From assembly GCA_023427985.1 (NCBI GenBank), contig JAEYZM010000029.1, positions 62,001 through 126,000 of the forward strand: a stretch of 64,000 nucleotides of DNA, read 5' to 3'. The position numbers were made by a program, and so were the translations under genes. How positions within the stretch are numbered: the first letter of the stretch is position 1; every line of letters starts with the position of its first letter. Under the pieces are notes generated by a model, which saw only the letters and a list, made by a program, of their open reading frames with translations, made no database searches and was not told the DNA's origin. This DNA comes from Bacteroidota bacterium. Lineage in GTDB: Bacteria > Bacteroidota > Bacteroidia > Sphingobacteriales > Sphingobacteriaceae. Shown in pieces: positions 45,996 through 56,763 of the stretch.

Positions 45996-47156
45996 TTATT
46001 TTTTAGCTCCTTTAGTTGCTTCAATTCTTTTTCTCATCTCCGAAGATTTTGAAAGCATATCCAGTTTGGCATATACTTCTTTTAAAGACAACATGGTATT
46101 TACATCTGTTGGTTGTAATTGTAAAGCTTTTTCTAAATATGGTAATGATTTATTAAAAGCATCTGTGTACTTCTTCTTACCAGCATTGTATTCTTTTTCT
46201 TTACTCATTGGCAACTTTTGTGTTGCGTTATACACCTCAACTCCTGTATTGTAATACATCGCCCCTAAGTTATAATAAGCATCAAAATATGTTGAATCTA
46301 ATGCAATTGCCGACTTATACGCAGCTTCAGCCTCTGTTTTTTTGCCCATATTATCGTAGGTAGCACCTAATGCGAACTTTAAAGTTTTGTTTTTAGGATC
46401 AGCATCGGCAGCAGCTACCATTTTCTCAATCATCTGTTTTGTCTGACCTTTTGCAATGTAAATGTTTAACTCATCGATCATTAAACTGTTGTTTGCAGGA
46501 AATGCTGCTCTACCCATCTCGATGTATTTCAAACCGTTAACGGTGTCTTTGTCGGCCAAGTATAGACCAGCCATTGATCTATAGATTTCCGCTTCTGGAT
46601 AATTCAGACTGATCAGACGCTCTAAACTAGATTTTTGCTTTTCTTTATTGCCCGATAATTGAGCAGAGATTGCTACATTATACAATAAAGATGTGTCAAT
46701 TTTATTGAACATCTTTTCTGAAATATCAAAAGACTTTGAGAAATTCTCAGCCGCAACTGCATAATCCTTTGATTTATAAGCATCTATTCCTTTGTTTACG
46801 TATCTATTCTGTAAATACGGAATACGCTTTTTAATATCGTCTGAATATTGTTTTTTAGTATCTAATTCCAAGGATTTCATATACGACTCCAATGCCTTAT
46901 CTAAGGATTGTGGATCAAATGCCTGCACATTAGCATCAGGACTCTCTGTAATTTCCTGGTAAATTAAACCTCTGTAATACCAGGTTTTTGCACTCACTCC
47001 TGTTTTAACATCGGTCGCTGCCTTATCAATCGATATTTTTGCTTTATCCAGCTCCTTAAATTTTAAATAGTTATAGGCATTTACTACCTCAGCATTTTGT
47101 GCCGATGCAGTAACAACCATGCCTAATCCTGCTATAATTAGTCCTATTTTTTTCAT
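45996..47156 (-). CDS. Periplasmic TPR protein
   Basis: 386 residues with a signal peptide (cleavage near TASAQ, residues 16-20). It has about eight tetratricopeptide-like helix pairs, best seen at ALGATYDNMGKKTEAEAAYKSA and AYYNLGAMYYNTGVEVY. Probably a periplasmic scaffold. It follows gyrA on the - strand with a 45-base gap and may be read from the same transcript. Confidence 0.88.
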   Translation of the reverse strand: MKKIGLIIAGLGMVVTASAQNAEVVNAYNYLKFKELDKAKISIDKAATDVKTGVSAKTWYYRGLIYQEITESPDANVQAFDPQSLDKALESYMKSLELDTKKQYSDDIKKRIPYLQNRYVNKGIDAYKSKDYAVAAENFSKSFDISEKMFNKIDTSLLYNVAISAQLSGNKEKQKSSLERLISLNYPEAEIYRSMAGLYLADKDTVNGLKYIEMGRAAFPANNSLMIDELNIYIAKGQTKQMIEKMVAAADADPKNKTLKFALGATYDNMGKKTEAEAAYKSAIALDSTYFDAYYNLGAMYYNTGVEVYNATQKLPMSKEKEYNAGKKKYTDAFNKSLPYLEKALQLQPTDVNTMLSLKEVYAKLDMLSKSSEMRKRIEATKGAKK

Positions 47157-47201
47157 AAATATCTATTTAAATTATTCGTTTATATCAGTATTGTTTTCCT
47201 C

Positions 47202-49715
47202 TTAACTACCAGACTCTTCTGGCAAATCACTTGAAGTGTTTTCTACACTACCATCTGCCTCTAATTCATCCTCTTTAACATCTTCAATTTTTGCTATAGA
47301 CGCAATTTCATCGTCGTCGTTTAATTTAATTAAACGAACCCCCTGAGTTGCTCTTCCCATCACTCTTAAATCAGAAACTTCCATTCGTATGGTTAATCCA
47401 GATTTATTAATTATCATCAAATGATCTTCATCCTTAACATCCTTAATTCCAATCAATTCACCTGTTTTATCCGTAACCTGAATGGTTTTCACTCCTTTTC
47501 CACCTCTATTGGTAACTCTATAGTCTTCAATATCAGTACGTTTACCATAACCTTTCTCAGAAACCACTAAAATGGTTGCCTCTGGATCGTTTACTGCAAT
47601 CATACCCACAACTTCATCCTTTTCGTGTGCCAATGTTACCCCTCTAACCCCAGTTGCAGTTCTTCCCATAGGTCGAACAGTGCTTTCATTGAAGCGAATT
47701 GCTCGGCCCGACTTTAATGCCATTACGATCTCCGATTGGCCATTTGTCATCAATACCTCTAATAACTGATCGCCTTCGTTAATGTTGATAGCATTGATAC
47801 CGGTTACTCTTGGATTTGAATACGCATCTAATAAAGTCTTTTTAATAGTACCGTTTTTAGTACACATTATAACGTAATTATTATTCAAATACTCCTCATC
47901 CTCAAGATTTTGAACATTTAGAATTGAACGAACTTTATCCTCTTTGGTAATGCTCAATAAGTTCTGAATAGCTCTACCCTTTGAAGTTCTATTGCCTTCA
48001 GGTATCTCATAAACCTTTAACCAATAACAACGTCCGGCTTCAGTAAAGAATAATAAATAATTATGGGTCGATGCAATGAACAAATGCTCTATGAAGTCCT
48101 CATCGCGTGAATTACTTCCTATTGAGCCTTTTCCACCACGTCCTTGAACACGATATTCCGATAATGGAGTTCTTTTGATATATCCCGCATGAGAAATGGT
48201 TATCACCACTTCTTCGTTTTCAATCATATCTTCCATTCGGAACTCACCACCTGCATACACAATTTCAGATCTACGCTCATCCCCGTACTTTTCCTTTACC
48301 TCTTGCAATTCATCTTTAATGATTTGCATTCTCAAGCCTTCATCCTCCAAAATAGCTTTCAATCGCTCAATTAAAGCCATTAATTCTTCGTATTCGGCCT
48401 TAATCTTATCGCGTTCTAATCCTGTCAATACCCTTAAACGCATTTCTAGAATCGCTTTGGCTTGTATTTCACTTAAGCCAAACTTTTCCATCAATCCTTC
48501 ACGAGCCTCATCAGGTGTTTTAGAGTTTCGAATCAATGAGATCACCTCATCCAAATGGTCTAATGCAATTAATAAACCTTGTAATATATGTGCTCTTTTC
48601 TCTGCTTCATCTAACTCGAATTTAGTTCTTCGAATTACGACCTCATGTCTATGCTCAACAAAATATACGATCAAATCTTTCAAGTTCAACATCATCGGCC
48701 TTCCTTTAACTAAGGCAATGTTATTGATTGAAAATGAGGTTTGTAATGCAGTATATTTATATAGATTGTTTAAGACAACTCCAGCGTTTGCATCACGTTT
48801 AATTTCATAAACCACACGCATACCATCTCTGTCCGACTCGTCTCGAATGTCGGAAATCCCCTCCAATTTTTTCTCATTTACCAACTCAGCAGTACGCTCA
48901 ATCATGTTGGCTTTGTTTACTTGGTATGGGATTTCAGTTACAATAATTCGTTCTCTATCGTTTCCATAGGTCTCAATTTCGGCCTTTGCACGCATAACAA
49001 CACGACCTCTACCGGTATGGTATGCCTCTTTAACCCCATCGTAACCATAAATAATTGCACCAGTTGGAAAATCTGGAGCTTTCACAAATTTCATCAAGTC
49101 CGATATCTCAATTTCTTTATTGTCGATGTATGCCATTGTCGCATCCACCACTTCTCTTAGGTTATGAGGTGCCATATTCGTGGCCATACCCACTGCAATA
49201 CCCGAACTTCCATTTACTAGTAAATTAGGGATTTTAGCCGGTAAAACCGTTGGTTCCTCTAAGGAATCGTCGAAATTTAACTGAAAATCAACCGTATTCT
49301 TATTAATATCGGCCAACATCTCTTCTGCAATTTTTTGCAAACGAGCCTCAGTATAACGCATCGCCGCCGGACTATCACCATCGATAGAACCAAAGTTACC
49401 TTGACCGTCTACCATCGGATAGCGCAAGGACCATTCTTGAGCCATACGCACCATAGTATCGTACACCGATGAGTCGCCATGTGGGTGATACTTACCCAAA
49501 ACCTCCCCTACAATTCTTGCAGATTTCTTAAAAGGTTTGCCACTGGTCACACCCAAATCGAGCATGCCATACAAAACTCTTCTGTGTACTGGTTTTAAAC
49601 CATCACGTACATCGGGTAATGCACGGGAAACGATTACCGACATCGAATAATCGATGTATGCAGCCTTCATTTCCTCTTCAATGTTAATAGGAATTATTCT
49701 ATCGTTTTCAGCCAT
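47202..49715 (-). CDS. gyrA: DNA gyrase subunit A
   Basis: 837-residue type II topoisomerase subunit that cuts and reseals DNA. The active-site Tyr is in [10 protein letters not shown]. The quinolone-determining loop reads [13 protein letters not shown], with Ser and Asp at the positions equivalent to E. coli 83 and 87, so no classic resistance substitution is present. The GyrA box is seen as QGRGGKGS near residue 530, and six beta-pinwheel blades follow. The acidic, Ser-rich tail is typical. The TACCTTTA at 49742-49749 could be its -7 box. Confidence 0.98.
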   Translation of the reverse strand: MAENDRIIPINIEEEMKAAYIDYSMSVIVSRALPDVRDGLKPVHRRVLYGMLDLGVTSGKPFKKSARIVGEVLGKYHPHGDSSVYDTMVRMAQEWSLRYPMVDGQGNFGSIDGDSPAAMRYTEARLQKIAEEMLADINKNTVDFQLNFDDSLEEPTVLPAKIPNLLVNGSSGIAVGMATNMAPHNLREVVDATMAYIDNKEIEISDLMKFVKAPDFPTGAIIYGYDGVKEAYHTGRGRVVMRAKAEIETYGNDRERIIVTEIPYQVNKANMIERTAELVNEKKLEGISDIRDESDRDGMRVVYEIKRDANAGVVLNNLYKYTALQTSFSINNIALVKGRPMMLNLKDLIVYFVEHRHEVVIRRTKFELDEAEKRAHILQGLLIALDHLDEVISLIRNSKTPDEAREGLMEKFGLSEIQAKAILEMRLRVLTGLERDKIKAEYEELMALIERLKAILEDEGLRMQIIKDELQEVKEKYGDERRSEIVYAGGEFRMEDMIENEEVVITISHAGYIKRTPLSEYRVQGRGGKGSIGSNSRDEDFIEHLFIASTHNYLLFFTEAGRCYWLKVYEIPEGNRTSKGRAIQNLLSITKEDKVRSILNVQNLEDEEYLNNNYVIMCTKNGTIKKTLLDAYSNPRVTGINAININEGDQLLEVLMTNGQSEIVMALKSGRAIRFNESTVRPMGRTATGVRGVTLAHEKDEVVGMIAVNDPEATILVVSEKGYGKRTDIEDYRVTNRGGKGVKTIQVTDKTGELIGIKDVKDEDHLMIINKSGLTIRMEVSDLRVMGRATQGVRLIKLNDDDEIASIAKIEDVKEDELEADGSVENTSSDLPEESGS

Positions 49716-49800
49716 TTCTTTTACTTACTATTATAACCTCGTAAAGGTAAAAAAATACTAGCTTTTAGCCATGAATGTGGAAAAGTAAAGAACAAAAAAA

Positions 49801-50694
49801 TTAGACCCAATTAATGCCTTTTTTGAGCATTTGAAGGGTTTTTTCCTCCTCCGAACCAGCTATTGGTGTATGTTGGTATTCCCAAGCCGCAATTGGAGGC
49901 ATACTCATGAGTATTGATTCTGTTCTTCCAGATGTTTCAAAGCCAAATTTAGTGCCTTTATCGTAAACCAAATTGAATTCCACATATCGACCTCGACGTA
50001 AGGACTGGAATCGTTTGTGCTCCTCCGTATAAGGTAATAATGCATTCTTTTTCATCAACTGGGTATAGATGATTGGAAAAAGTGATCCAACAGCTTTTAC
50101 GAATTTCCAGATATCTTCTTTCGATTTCTTTTCTCGACTCTCATTCAATCGGTCGAAAAAGATGCCACCAATCCCACGGGTCTCGTTTCTATGTTTATTG
50201 AAAAAGTAATCATCGGCCCAAGTTTTAAATTTCGTATAATATTGACTATCAAACTTATCGCAGGTATCTTTTAAAGCTTGGTGAAAGAATTTTGCATCCT
50301 CTTCCACAATATAATGTGGGGTTAGGTCGATGCCTCCTCCGAACCAATATTCCTCCGGTGTTTCGAAATAGCGCACATTCATATGAATAATGGGTACCAT
50401 GGGACTAATAGGATGCATAACAATGGAAACGCCAGTTGCAAAAAATTGATTATTAGTAAGTTGCAATGCGTTAAGAATAGAATCACTTAAAACACTTCCA
50501 ACTCCTGAAAAATTAACTCCAGCCTTTTCTAAAATAGTTCCATGTTGCAAAATTCTAGTTCTACCCCCGCCTTCGTGCTCGTGTTTCCAAAGCTCCTCCT
50601 TAAATTTCCCGGTACCATCGGCCTTCTCAATCTCATTACAAATATGATCTTGCAATCCTTGAAACCATGCAGCTATTTCCTCTTTTTGTATCAT
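49801..50694 (-). CDS. hemF: Oxygen-dependent coproporphyrinogen III oxidase
   Basis: Converts coproporphyrinogen III to protoporphyrinogen IX with O2 in haem synthesis. The 297 residues include the HemF signatures MHPISPMVPIIHMNVRYFE, WWFGGGIDLTP-like (YWFGGGIDLTPHY) and FKTWADDYFFNKHR. It starts in a 4-base overlap (ATGA) with the upstream MFS gene, implying one transcript. Confidence 0.97.
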   Translation of the reverse strand: MIQKEEIAAWFQGLQDHICNEIEKADGTGKFKEELWKHEHEGGGRTRILQHGTILEKAGVNFSGVGSVLSDSILNALQLTNNQFFATGVSIVMHPISPMVPIIHMNVRYFETPEEYWFGGGIDLTPHYIVEEDAKFFHQALKDTCDKFDSQYYTKFKTWADDYFFNKHRNETRGIGGIFFDRLNESREKKSKEDIWKFVKAVGSLFPIIYTQLMKKNALLPYTEEHKRFQSLRRGRYVEFNLVYDKGTKFGFETSGRTESILMSMPPIAAWEYQHTPIAGSEEEKTLQMLKKGINWV

Positions 50695-51911
50695 TTTTCA
50701 ATATAATTCAAGTCTTTCCCAAATGTTTCTGGCAGTTTTATTGCCGAAAATAAGGCCAAACCTATACAAATAATTCCAACTATAAATGCAGAATTTATAA
50801 TTCCAAAGTCATCTTTTAAGAAATTAAAACCAAGTGTAATGGGCACCACTGCCCCTCTCACAAAATTCGGCACAGTAGTAGTAACTGTTGCTCTAATATT
50901 GGTACCAAATTGTTCCGATGCTACCGTTACAAACAAGGCCCAAAAACCAACGCTAATTCCCATTAAACAACATGCGAAATACCATTCAAAACCACTTTGA
51001 ATCCCTGAATATAAACTATAAATAATGGTTATTAAACTACTAATAATGAATACAATAAGCACTTTCTTCCTAGATTTTAAAACTTGTGATAAAATGCCAC
51101 TTAATAAATCTCCAATGGCTAGTCCGATGTAAGAGTACATAATGGCTTTACCAGCACTCAAGATGTCGGTCGTATTCAAAGCTTTCCCAAATTCTGGACT
51201 AAATGTAACTGGTACACCAATCACAAACCAGACAGGTAATCCTAAAATAATACAGTACAGATATTTTCTAAAGGTTTGTGCCGATGAGAAGATGAGTTTA
51301 AAATCGCCTTTTCGAACTTCTTGCTCTTTAAGATTTTTAAACATACCCGATTCGTAAACACCAATTCTCAGCAACAACAATAGTATACCCAATACACCTC
51401 CAATTATATAGGCTGTCTGCCATGTCCAATAATCGCCAACCAATGCTGCAACGACTGCACCCAAAAGTCCAACAGTTGCAACAATCATGGTTCCATAGCC
51501 CCGATTTTCTTTCGACATGCTTTCTGAAACCAAGGTAATGCCCGCTCCCAACTCTCCTGCTAATCCAATACCAGCTATAAATCGAACCGCAATATACCAT
51601 TCTAGCGAAGGCACAAATGCATTGGCAATATTTGCTGCTGAATATAAAAATATGGAGCCAAAAAGTACAGAAACTCTACCCTTCTTATCGCCCAAAACTC
51701 CCCACAGAATTCCACCAACCAACATTCCAATCATTTGGGCATTAATTAATAATATCCCTTTTTCCAATAATAATTCTTCTGTAACTCCTAATGAAATTAA
51801 ACTTTTGACACGCACTATGCTAAACAATACCAAATCGTATATGTCAACAAAATAGCCTAAAGCTGCAACCAAAACTATATTTCGAATCTGTTTGTTTTCT
51901 TTTTCAACCAT
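50691..51911 (-). CDS. MFS transporter (sugar-porter-like/metabolite:H+ symporter)
   Basis: 406-residue twelve-helix transporter. The N-terminal half has FVDIYDLVLFSIVR and motif A GVLGDKKGRVSVLFGS. RFIAGIGLAGELGAGITLVSE resembles helix 4-5 of the metabolite:H+ symporter/sugar porter branches. The substrate is not identifiable. Translational overlap with hemF is the only context clue; a porphyrin or precursor role would be speculation. Confidence 0.85.
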   Translation of the reverse strand: MVEKENKQIRNIVLVAALGYFVDIYDLVLFSIVRVKSLISLGVTEELLLEKGILLINAQMIGMLVGGILWGVLGDKKGRVSVLFGSIFLYSAANIANAFVPSLEWYIAVRFIAGIGLAGELGAGITLVSESMSKENRGYGTMIVATVGLLGAVVAALVGDYWTWQTAYIIGGVLGILLLLLRIGVYESGMFKNLKEQEVRKGDFKLIFSSAQTFRKYLYCIILGLPVWFVIGVPVTFSPEFGKALNTTDILSAGKAIMYSYIGLAIGDLLSGILSQVLKSRKKVLIVFIISSLITIIYSLYSGIQSGFEWYFACCLMGISVGFWALFVTVASEQFGTNIRATVTTTVPNFVRGAVVPITLGFNFLKDDFGIINSAFIVGIICIGLALFSAIKLPETFGKDLNYIEK

Positions 51912-51950
51912 CGAATAAATATATTTTTTTTAATTAGATTCGTAAAGATT

Positions 51951-52376
51951 ATGAAAAAATTTCAAGCAATATTATTAACTCTTGTTGCATTTATTTTGAT
52001 TTCTGCAAAAGGTGGATGTAATGAGAACCAAGAAGATCAGCAACTACTAATTGGTGAATGGAAATGGGTAAAAAGTTTTTGTTGTGGCAGAACGAGTACT
52101 TGGATTGATCCATCTACATGCAACTGCAATCAGAAACTTATTGTGGCTAAGGATGGGACCTATCAGTGGTTTAAAAACGATACTTTAACCTTCTCGGGCA
52201 AATATGAGATTCGTAAAGGCATTAACGATAGTCAGTATGCTATGGGCGACAGTGCACTTGTTTTAAACTTAGAACACTCTTATCCTGCCTATGTAGAATT
52301 TATTGGCGATACCTTATTGTTATCAATGGGATATATGGATTATTCCAACGATTATTTCGTGCCGATGAAAAAATAA
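51951..52376 (+). CDS. Exported lipocalin-like protein
   Basis: 141 residues with an N-terminal signal. GGCNEN after the hydrophobic core could be a poor lipobox. GEWKWVKS and the following strands are like the lipocalin-like domain found in small Bacteroidota lipoproteins. Four further Cys (FCCGR, CNCNQ) may form disulfides. No function is known. It is divergent from the MFS gene by 39 bases. Confidence 0.72.
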   Translation: MKKFQAILLTLVAFILISAKGGCNENQEDQQLLIGEWKWVKSFCCGRTSTWIDPSTCNCNQKLIVAKDGTYQWFKNDTLTFSGKYEIRKGINDSQYAMGDSALVLNLEHSYPAYVEFIGDTLLLSMGYMDYSNDYFVPMKK

Positions 52377-52423
52377 TCAAACAATTTAAAGTTCGAAATT
52401 GTATTATACGAAAGCTAAAATCA

Positions 52424-53581
52424 ATGGAGAACTTTACTTATCATAACCCTACAAAAATCATTTTTGGAAAGAATGAAGTTGAAAAACTTGGTTCAGAATG
52501 CAAAGTTTTTGGTAAAAAAGCATTAATCTTAATAGGTAAAGGTTCAGTTAAAAAAAATGGTTTGTATGCACGTGTGGTATCGAACCTAAACATGAACGAA
52601 ATCAAATCGGTAACATTTGAAGGTATTAAATCGAACCCGTTATACGAGGATGCCGATGCTGCAATTGCTGTAGCAAAAGCAAACAATGTCGACATGATCA
52701 TAGCAGTTGGAGGTGGTTCTGTAATTGATACCGCTAAAGCTGTTGCAATGGGTTATTATGTAGAACACTCTGTATGGGATTTCTATTTGCAAAAAGCAAA
52801 ACCTTCTCAAGCATTGCCCATCATCAATGTATTGACATTAGCAGCTACTGGAACAGAAATGAATTCATCCACTGTCTTACAAAACACGCAAGATGGTATG
52901 AAAAAAGGATTTTCGGCACCGGTTCTTTTCCCTAAGGTTTCAATTCTAGATCCCGAATTGACCTACAGTGTTCCGCACGATTATACGGCATATGGGATTG
53001 CCGACTTAATATCACATTGTTTAGAGGTATATTTTGGTAAGGGAGATTCCCCATTGTCTGATTATTATATCGCAAGCATTATTAAGTTAGCTACGATCTA
53101 CGGTCCAAAAGTATTGGACAATCCGAACGATTACGATGCTCGAGCTAATATCATGTGGTTGGCAACTAATGCTTTAAACGGTTCATTGGTGAATGGCAAA
53201 GGATATGGCGACTGGGGTTCACATGTTTTTGAACACTCCCTAAGTGTTATGTATGACGTAGCACACGGAGCTGGATTATCCATCGTCTTCCCTGCCTGGC
53301 TTAAACATTTCTCTACAAAATTTGAAAGCAAATTAGCTTTCCTTGGACGCATGGTGTTTGATGTACATGAAGGTGAAGAGGCATTTCAAGCTAAGAAATT
53401 TATTGAAAACTTAGAGCTCTTTTATCAAAGCATAAATACCCCAATTCGACTTTCCGATGTAAATATTCCTACAGGAGATAAAGCAAAGATTTTAGAAAAT
53501 CTTAAGCTGAATAATGTTTCTGGAAGAGTATATGCAATGAAAGAGCAAGATTACGAGTTGATCTTGGAAAAAATGTGGTAA
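52424..53581 (+). CDS. Iron-containing alcohol dehydrogenase (BdhA/YqhD-like)
   Basis: 385-residue group III alcohol dehydrogenase. The NAD(P) motif is GGGSVIDTAKAVA (about 94-106). Metal ligands are in DLISHCLEV (Asp, His) and FEHSLSVMYDVAHGAGLS (two His). The closest relatives are butanol dehydrogenases; the natural aldehyde is unknown. The gene precedes a hotdog protein by 19 bases. Confidence 0.92.
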   Translation: MENFTYHNPTKIIFGKNEVEKLGSECKVFGKKALILIGKGSVKKNGLYARVVSNLNMNEIKSVTFEGIKSNPLYEDADAAIAVAKANNVDMIIAVGGGSVIDTAKAVAMGYYVEHSVWDFYLQKAKPSQALPIINVLTLAATGTEMNSSTVLQNTQDGMKKGFSAPVLFPKVSILDPELTYSVPHDYTAYGIADLISHCLEVYFGKGDSPLSDYYIASIIKLATIYGPKVLDNPNDYDARANIMWLATNALNGSLVNGKGYGDWGSHVFEHSLSVMYDVAHGAGLSIVFPAWLKHFSTKFESKLAFLGRMVFDVHEGEEAFQAKKFIENLELFYQSINTPIRLSDVNIPTGDKAKILENLKLNNVSGRVYAMKEQDYELILEKMW

Positions 53582-53600
53582 ATGCTTTGTAAATTAGAGC

Positions 53601-54086
53601 ATGATTTTTTCTGAACGATGGGGTAAGTTTCTAATAAATGCTTACCCGCCCTTTGTATTCAATCGAATAAAGATCCTCAAATTTTCTGAAGGGTACCAAT
53701 ATTGTAAGGTTCGGATCGCAAAGTCGTTGCTCAACAGAAACATGAATGGAACCATATTTGGAGGTGCATTATTTAGTGCTTCGGATCCATTTTATGCCAT
53801 TCTATATTGGCAGGTTTTTGAGCGAAAAGGAATGAAAGTTCAAACCTGGTTAAAGTCGGCACACATTGATTACCATCGCCCTGCTACCGATGATTTATAC
53901 CTGGAATTTAAATTAAGTGATGAAGAAATCGAAGAAGCAACATCGGCATTAATGCTTCATGGCAAATACGTAAAAACTCATGAAATACCCTATAAAGATA
54001 AAACGGGCGATGTCTTTGTGACTGCAAAAACTGAGGTATATATTCGATTAACCAAGGCAACACAAAAACCACTGTCGGGCTTTTAA
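53601..54086 (+). CDS. DUF4442 hotdog-fold protein
   Basis: 161 residues of the DUF4442/PaaI-like hotdog fold (a thioesterase-type fold). NMNGTIFGGALFSASDPFYAILYW is the diagnostic central helix region. Acyl-CoA thioesterase activity is plausible but not shown. It is co-directional with the alcohol dehydrogenase. Confidence 0.85.
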   Translation: MIFSERWGKFLINAYPPFVFNRIKILKFSEGYQYCKVRIAKSLLNRNMNGTIFGGALFSASDPFYAILYWQVFERKGMKVQTWLKSAHIDYHRPATDDLYLEFKLSDEEIEEATSALMLHGKYVKTHEIPYKDKTGDVFVTAKTEVYIRLTKATQKPLSGF

Positions 54087-54153
54087 CGTCTGTTGAAAAT
54101 TCAAACAATTTACTGTCTTTGGAGCTTAGTATATTAGTAAAATTCTAAGCGCC

Positions 54154-54777
54154 ATGAATATTAAACGTCTGATATTGGAAGGTGAAGGTGTACAACTTGA
54201 TTTTAAGAAAACAATTACACACGTTCATAAAATTGCAAAGACCATGGTCGCCTTTGCAAATAATAAAGGCGGTAAAATTCTGGTTGGAGTTATGGACGAT
54301 GGAAGCATTAAAGGGGTTAAATCGGAAGAAGAAGAAAAATATCAATTAATAAAAGCAGGTACCTTTTATTGTAGCCCTCAAATAGAACCAAAATTTTCTG
54401 AATATACCATTGATGGCGCAACTGTCTTGGTTGTTGACATAGAAGAAAGCGATGTAAAACCTCATTATGCTTTAGGCGAAGACGATAAATGGTGGGCTTA
54501 TATTCGTGTAAAAGACAAAAGTGTACTAGCGAGTAAAATCGTAATCGATGTTCTTAAAAAAGAAACCAAAGGAGAATCGGCTCTAATTGAATACTCTAGC
54601 AAAGAAAAAGCATTGTTGGAGTACCTCGAAAAAAATGAACGAATCACTTTAAAAGAGTATTGTAATTTAATTAATATATCTCGAAGAAGAGCTTCAAGAA
54701 TTCTTGTAAATTTGGTACTTTCGGGCGTCATTCGAGTACATAGTACTGAAAAAACCGAATTTTATACAGCAGCCTAA
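54154..54777 (+). CDS. AlbA_2 (Schlafen-like) DNA-binding domain protein
   Basis: 207 residues. The AlbA_2 domain (about 5-125) is recognised by LILEGEGVQLDFKKT, MVAFANNKGGKILVGV and DDGSIKG. The C-terminal 60 residues form a winged-helix-like segment (KEYCNLINISRRRASRILVNLVLSG). Such proteins are putative transcription regulators. It ends immediately before the MATE gene (TAAATG), so it may control or be co-expressed with that pump. Confidence 0.85.
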   Translation: MNIKRLILEGEGVQLDFKKTITHVHKIAKTMVAFANNKGGKILVGVMDDGSIKGVKSEEEEKYQLIKAGTFYCSPQIEPKFSEYTIDGATVLVVDIEESDVKPHYALGEDDKWWAYIRVKDKSVLASKIVIDVLKKETKGESALIEYSSKEKALLEYLEKNERITLKEYCNLINISRRRASRILVNLVLSGVIRVHSTEKTEFYTAA

Positions 54778-56115
54778 ATGATTTTAGAAGATTATAAAAG
54801 TCATTTCAAAAAGACTTTTTTATTAGCCTATCCAGTTGTTATTTCTCAAGTTGGACATGTTATTGTAAACGTGACCGACTCTGTATTGATTGGGCATTTG
54901 GGACCCGTAAAATTGGCTGCATGTTCACTAGGAATCAGCGTTTTTGCGGTACTAATGGTTTTGGGAATTGGTATAGCATACGGATTAACGCCACATATTT
55001 CTAGAGAATATGGAGCAAAAAATAAAGACGAATGCGGAAAATATTTAGTTAACTCGCTTATAATAAATATCGTCACCGGTATTCTTATCTATTTCGGCAT
55101 TTATTTTTTATCCACTAAACTTAGTCAATTGGGTCAGCAAGCCGAAGTAGTTACCGAAGCATTACCATTTTTGAGGATCATTGGATTTTCCATGATTCCT
55201 TTAATGTTGTTCCTAACTTTCAAACAGTTTGCAGAAGGCTTAAATTTCACACGTCAGGCTATGATTATTACATTGATTGCCGATGGTATCAATATATTTT
55301 TGACCTACGGATTAATCAACGGCAAATTGGGTTTACCTCGATTGGAATTAGAAGGCGCAGGTTATGCCAATCTGATTTCTAGAATCATTATGGCCATTCT
55401 AATGACAAGTTACGTACTTAGATCAAAACATTTTAAGCCATACATGCATCAAGCTAGGATGAAGTTTATACAATGGAAAGATTCCTTGGCCATTATCAAT
55501 TATGGCTTACCAACCGCTTTTCAGTATTTATTTGAAGTGGGTGCCTTTGCATTGGCTTCCTTAATGATGGGCATGATTAGCGCCAATCATCAAAGCGCAC
55601 ACCAGATAGCTATTAATATGGCATCGGCATCCTATATGGCAGCAAGTGGAATAGGTGCAGCAACATCGGTTCGAGTGGGAAATGCATTGGGTGAGAAAAA
55701 TTACTTGAATTTACGTAGAGCTGGGTTTGCTGGTTATTGGCTGGTTTTAGCTTTTATGGGAATTTGTGCCATTATAATGATTATTGGTCGTAACTATTTC
55801 CCATTATTTTACATGGATCACCCAGAGGTAAATGGCATAGCAGCCATTTTGTTGGTAATTGCAGCGGTATTTCAACTTTCTGATGGTACCCAAGTGGTCG
55901 GACTCGGTGCTTTAAGAGGTATGGGTGATGTAAAAATTCCTACCTTAATAACCTTTTTGGCGTATTGGGTTGTTGCAATTCCATTAGCCTATTATTTAGG
56001 ATTTAGCCTAAAAATGGGTGGCGAAGGCATTTGGATTGCCCTGTCATTAGGCTTAACCATCTCCTCTATTTTGTTATTCTGGAGATTCAATCATATGAGT
56101 AAAAAACTCATCTAA
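54778..56115 (+). CDS. MATE family efflux transporter
   Basis: 445-residue twelve-helix Na+/H+-coupled multidrug exporter (NorM-like). Family blocks QVGHVIVNVTDSVLIGHLG at the start and AASGIGAATSVRVGNALGEK in the second half are present. It directly follows the AlbA_2 gene and overlaps a small convergent gene by 8 bases. Confidence 0.93.
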   Translation: MILEDYKSHFKKTFLLAYPVVISQVGHVIVNVTDSVLIGHLGPVKLAACSLGISVFAVLMVLGIGIAYGLTPHISREYGAKNKDECGKYLVNSLIINIVTGILIYFGIYFLSTKLSQLGQQAEVVTEALPFLRIIGFSMIPLMLFLTFKQFAEGLNFTRQAMIITLIADGINIFLTYGLINGKLGLPRLELEGAGYANLISRIIMAILMTSYVLRSKHFKPYMHQARMKFIQWKDSLAIINYGLPTAFQYLFEVGAFALASLMMGMISANHQSAHQIAINMASASYMAASGIGAATSVRVGNALGEKNYLNLRRAGFAGYWLVLAFMGICAIIMIIGRNYFPLFYMDHPEVNGIAAILLVIAAVFQLSDGTQVVGLGALRGMGDVKIPTLITFLAYWVVAIPLAYYLGFSLKMGGEGIWIALSLGLTISSILLFWRFNHMSKKLI

Positions 56116-56329
56116 TAGAACGCATTTTTTCGAAGATCTCATAAACTTGGGTAATAAAATTACCCGACTCAATACTGCTTTGGAAATCTTCTAAGCCCGC
56201 ATAATCCAATTCTAAAAATTTATACGCTTGCTCTAAATTGCCTAATTCAAACTTTAAAATGTATTTCTGATTCATATGAAAAATGCTGATGCGCATCTTC
56301 TCATGAGCTATTGTTCCTATAATTCTCAT
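56108..56329 (-). CDS. Small hypothetical protein, 73 aa
   Basis: Not recognised. A compact sequence: the first half looks like beta-strands (MRISIFHMNQKYILKFELG) and the second like helices (LEQAYKFLELDYAGLEDF). The ATG at 56329 is used in place of a TTG two codons earlier. It has coding-like composition and is read against the end of the MATE gene. Confidence 0.6.
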   Translation of the reverse strand: MRIIGTIAHEKMRISIFHMNQKYILKFELGNLEQAYKFLELDYAGLEDFQSSIESGNFITQVYEIFEKMRSIR

Positions 56330-56763
56330 GCCCAAAAATACTACTAAATTTAAGATTAATATAACTATCTTATATTATTGACTTACAATAAGTTATAAAT
56401 AATATTAAAGAAAACAGAAAAATTTTCTACCATTTCAAGTTTTATAACATCATTTCCCATAGACAAATTAAATATTTACATTAAGTAAATATATATAATT
56501 ATTTGTTATACAACAATATATTATTTAAAAAAGTATAATAATCTAACAAGCAAAAACCTAGAATAATTATCTATTCCTCTATTTCATGAAGATAGCCCCT
56601 AAGGAGAAACTGATTTCGCTCAACTATCCTACCTTTACAATTTTCTTTTTTCTATTTTCTATTTTCTACCCCCAAAAAGCATCATCCTAGCAACTTATAC
56701 ACAATCCCTTGTTTAAAATAAATTACCCCATCATTCTTCTTTTTTATTATTTTTGATGCAATT
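56330..56763. other. 434-base A+T-rich gap, no gene seen
   Basis: Very A+T-rich, with many stops in all frames. It contains a short 7-base-period stretch (TCTATTT) near 56648-56670. A 34-codon frame at 56586-56690 is not supported. The right end must carry the promoter of the DUF6580 gene. Confidence 0.6.

Noticed and set aside
48196..48810. 204-codon + strand frame opposite gyrA
   Set aside because: Antisense to the conserved coiled-coil and tower region of gyrA; its protein is low-complexity (Ser, Asn, Ile) with no recognisable domain.
56586..56690. 34-codon frame in the 434-base gap, with AAGGAG inside it
   Set aside because: The C-terminal half is translated from the TCTATTT repeat; the Shine-Dalgarno-like word is downstream of the start; no family resemblance.
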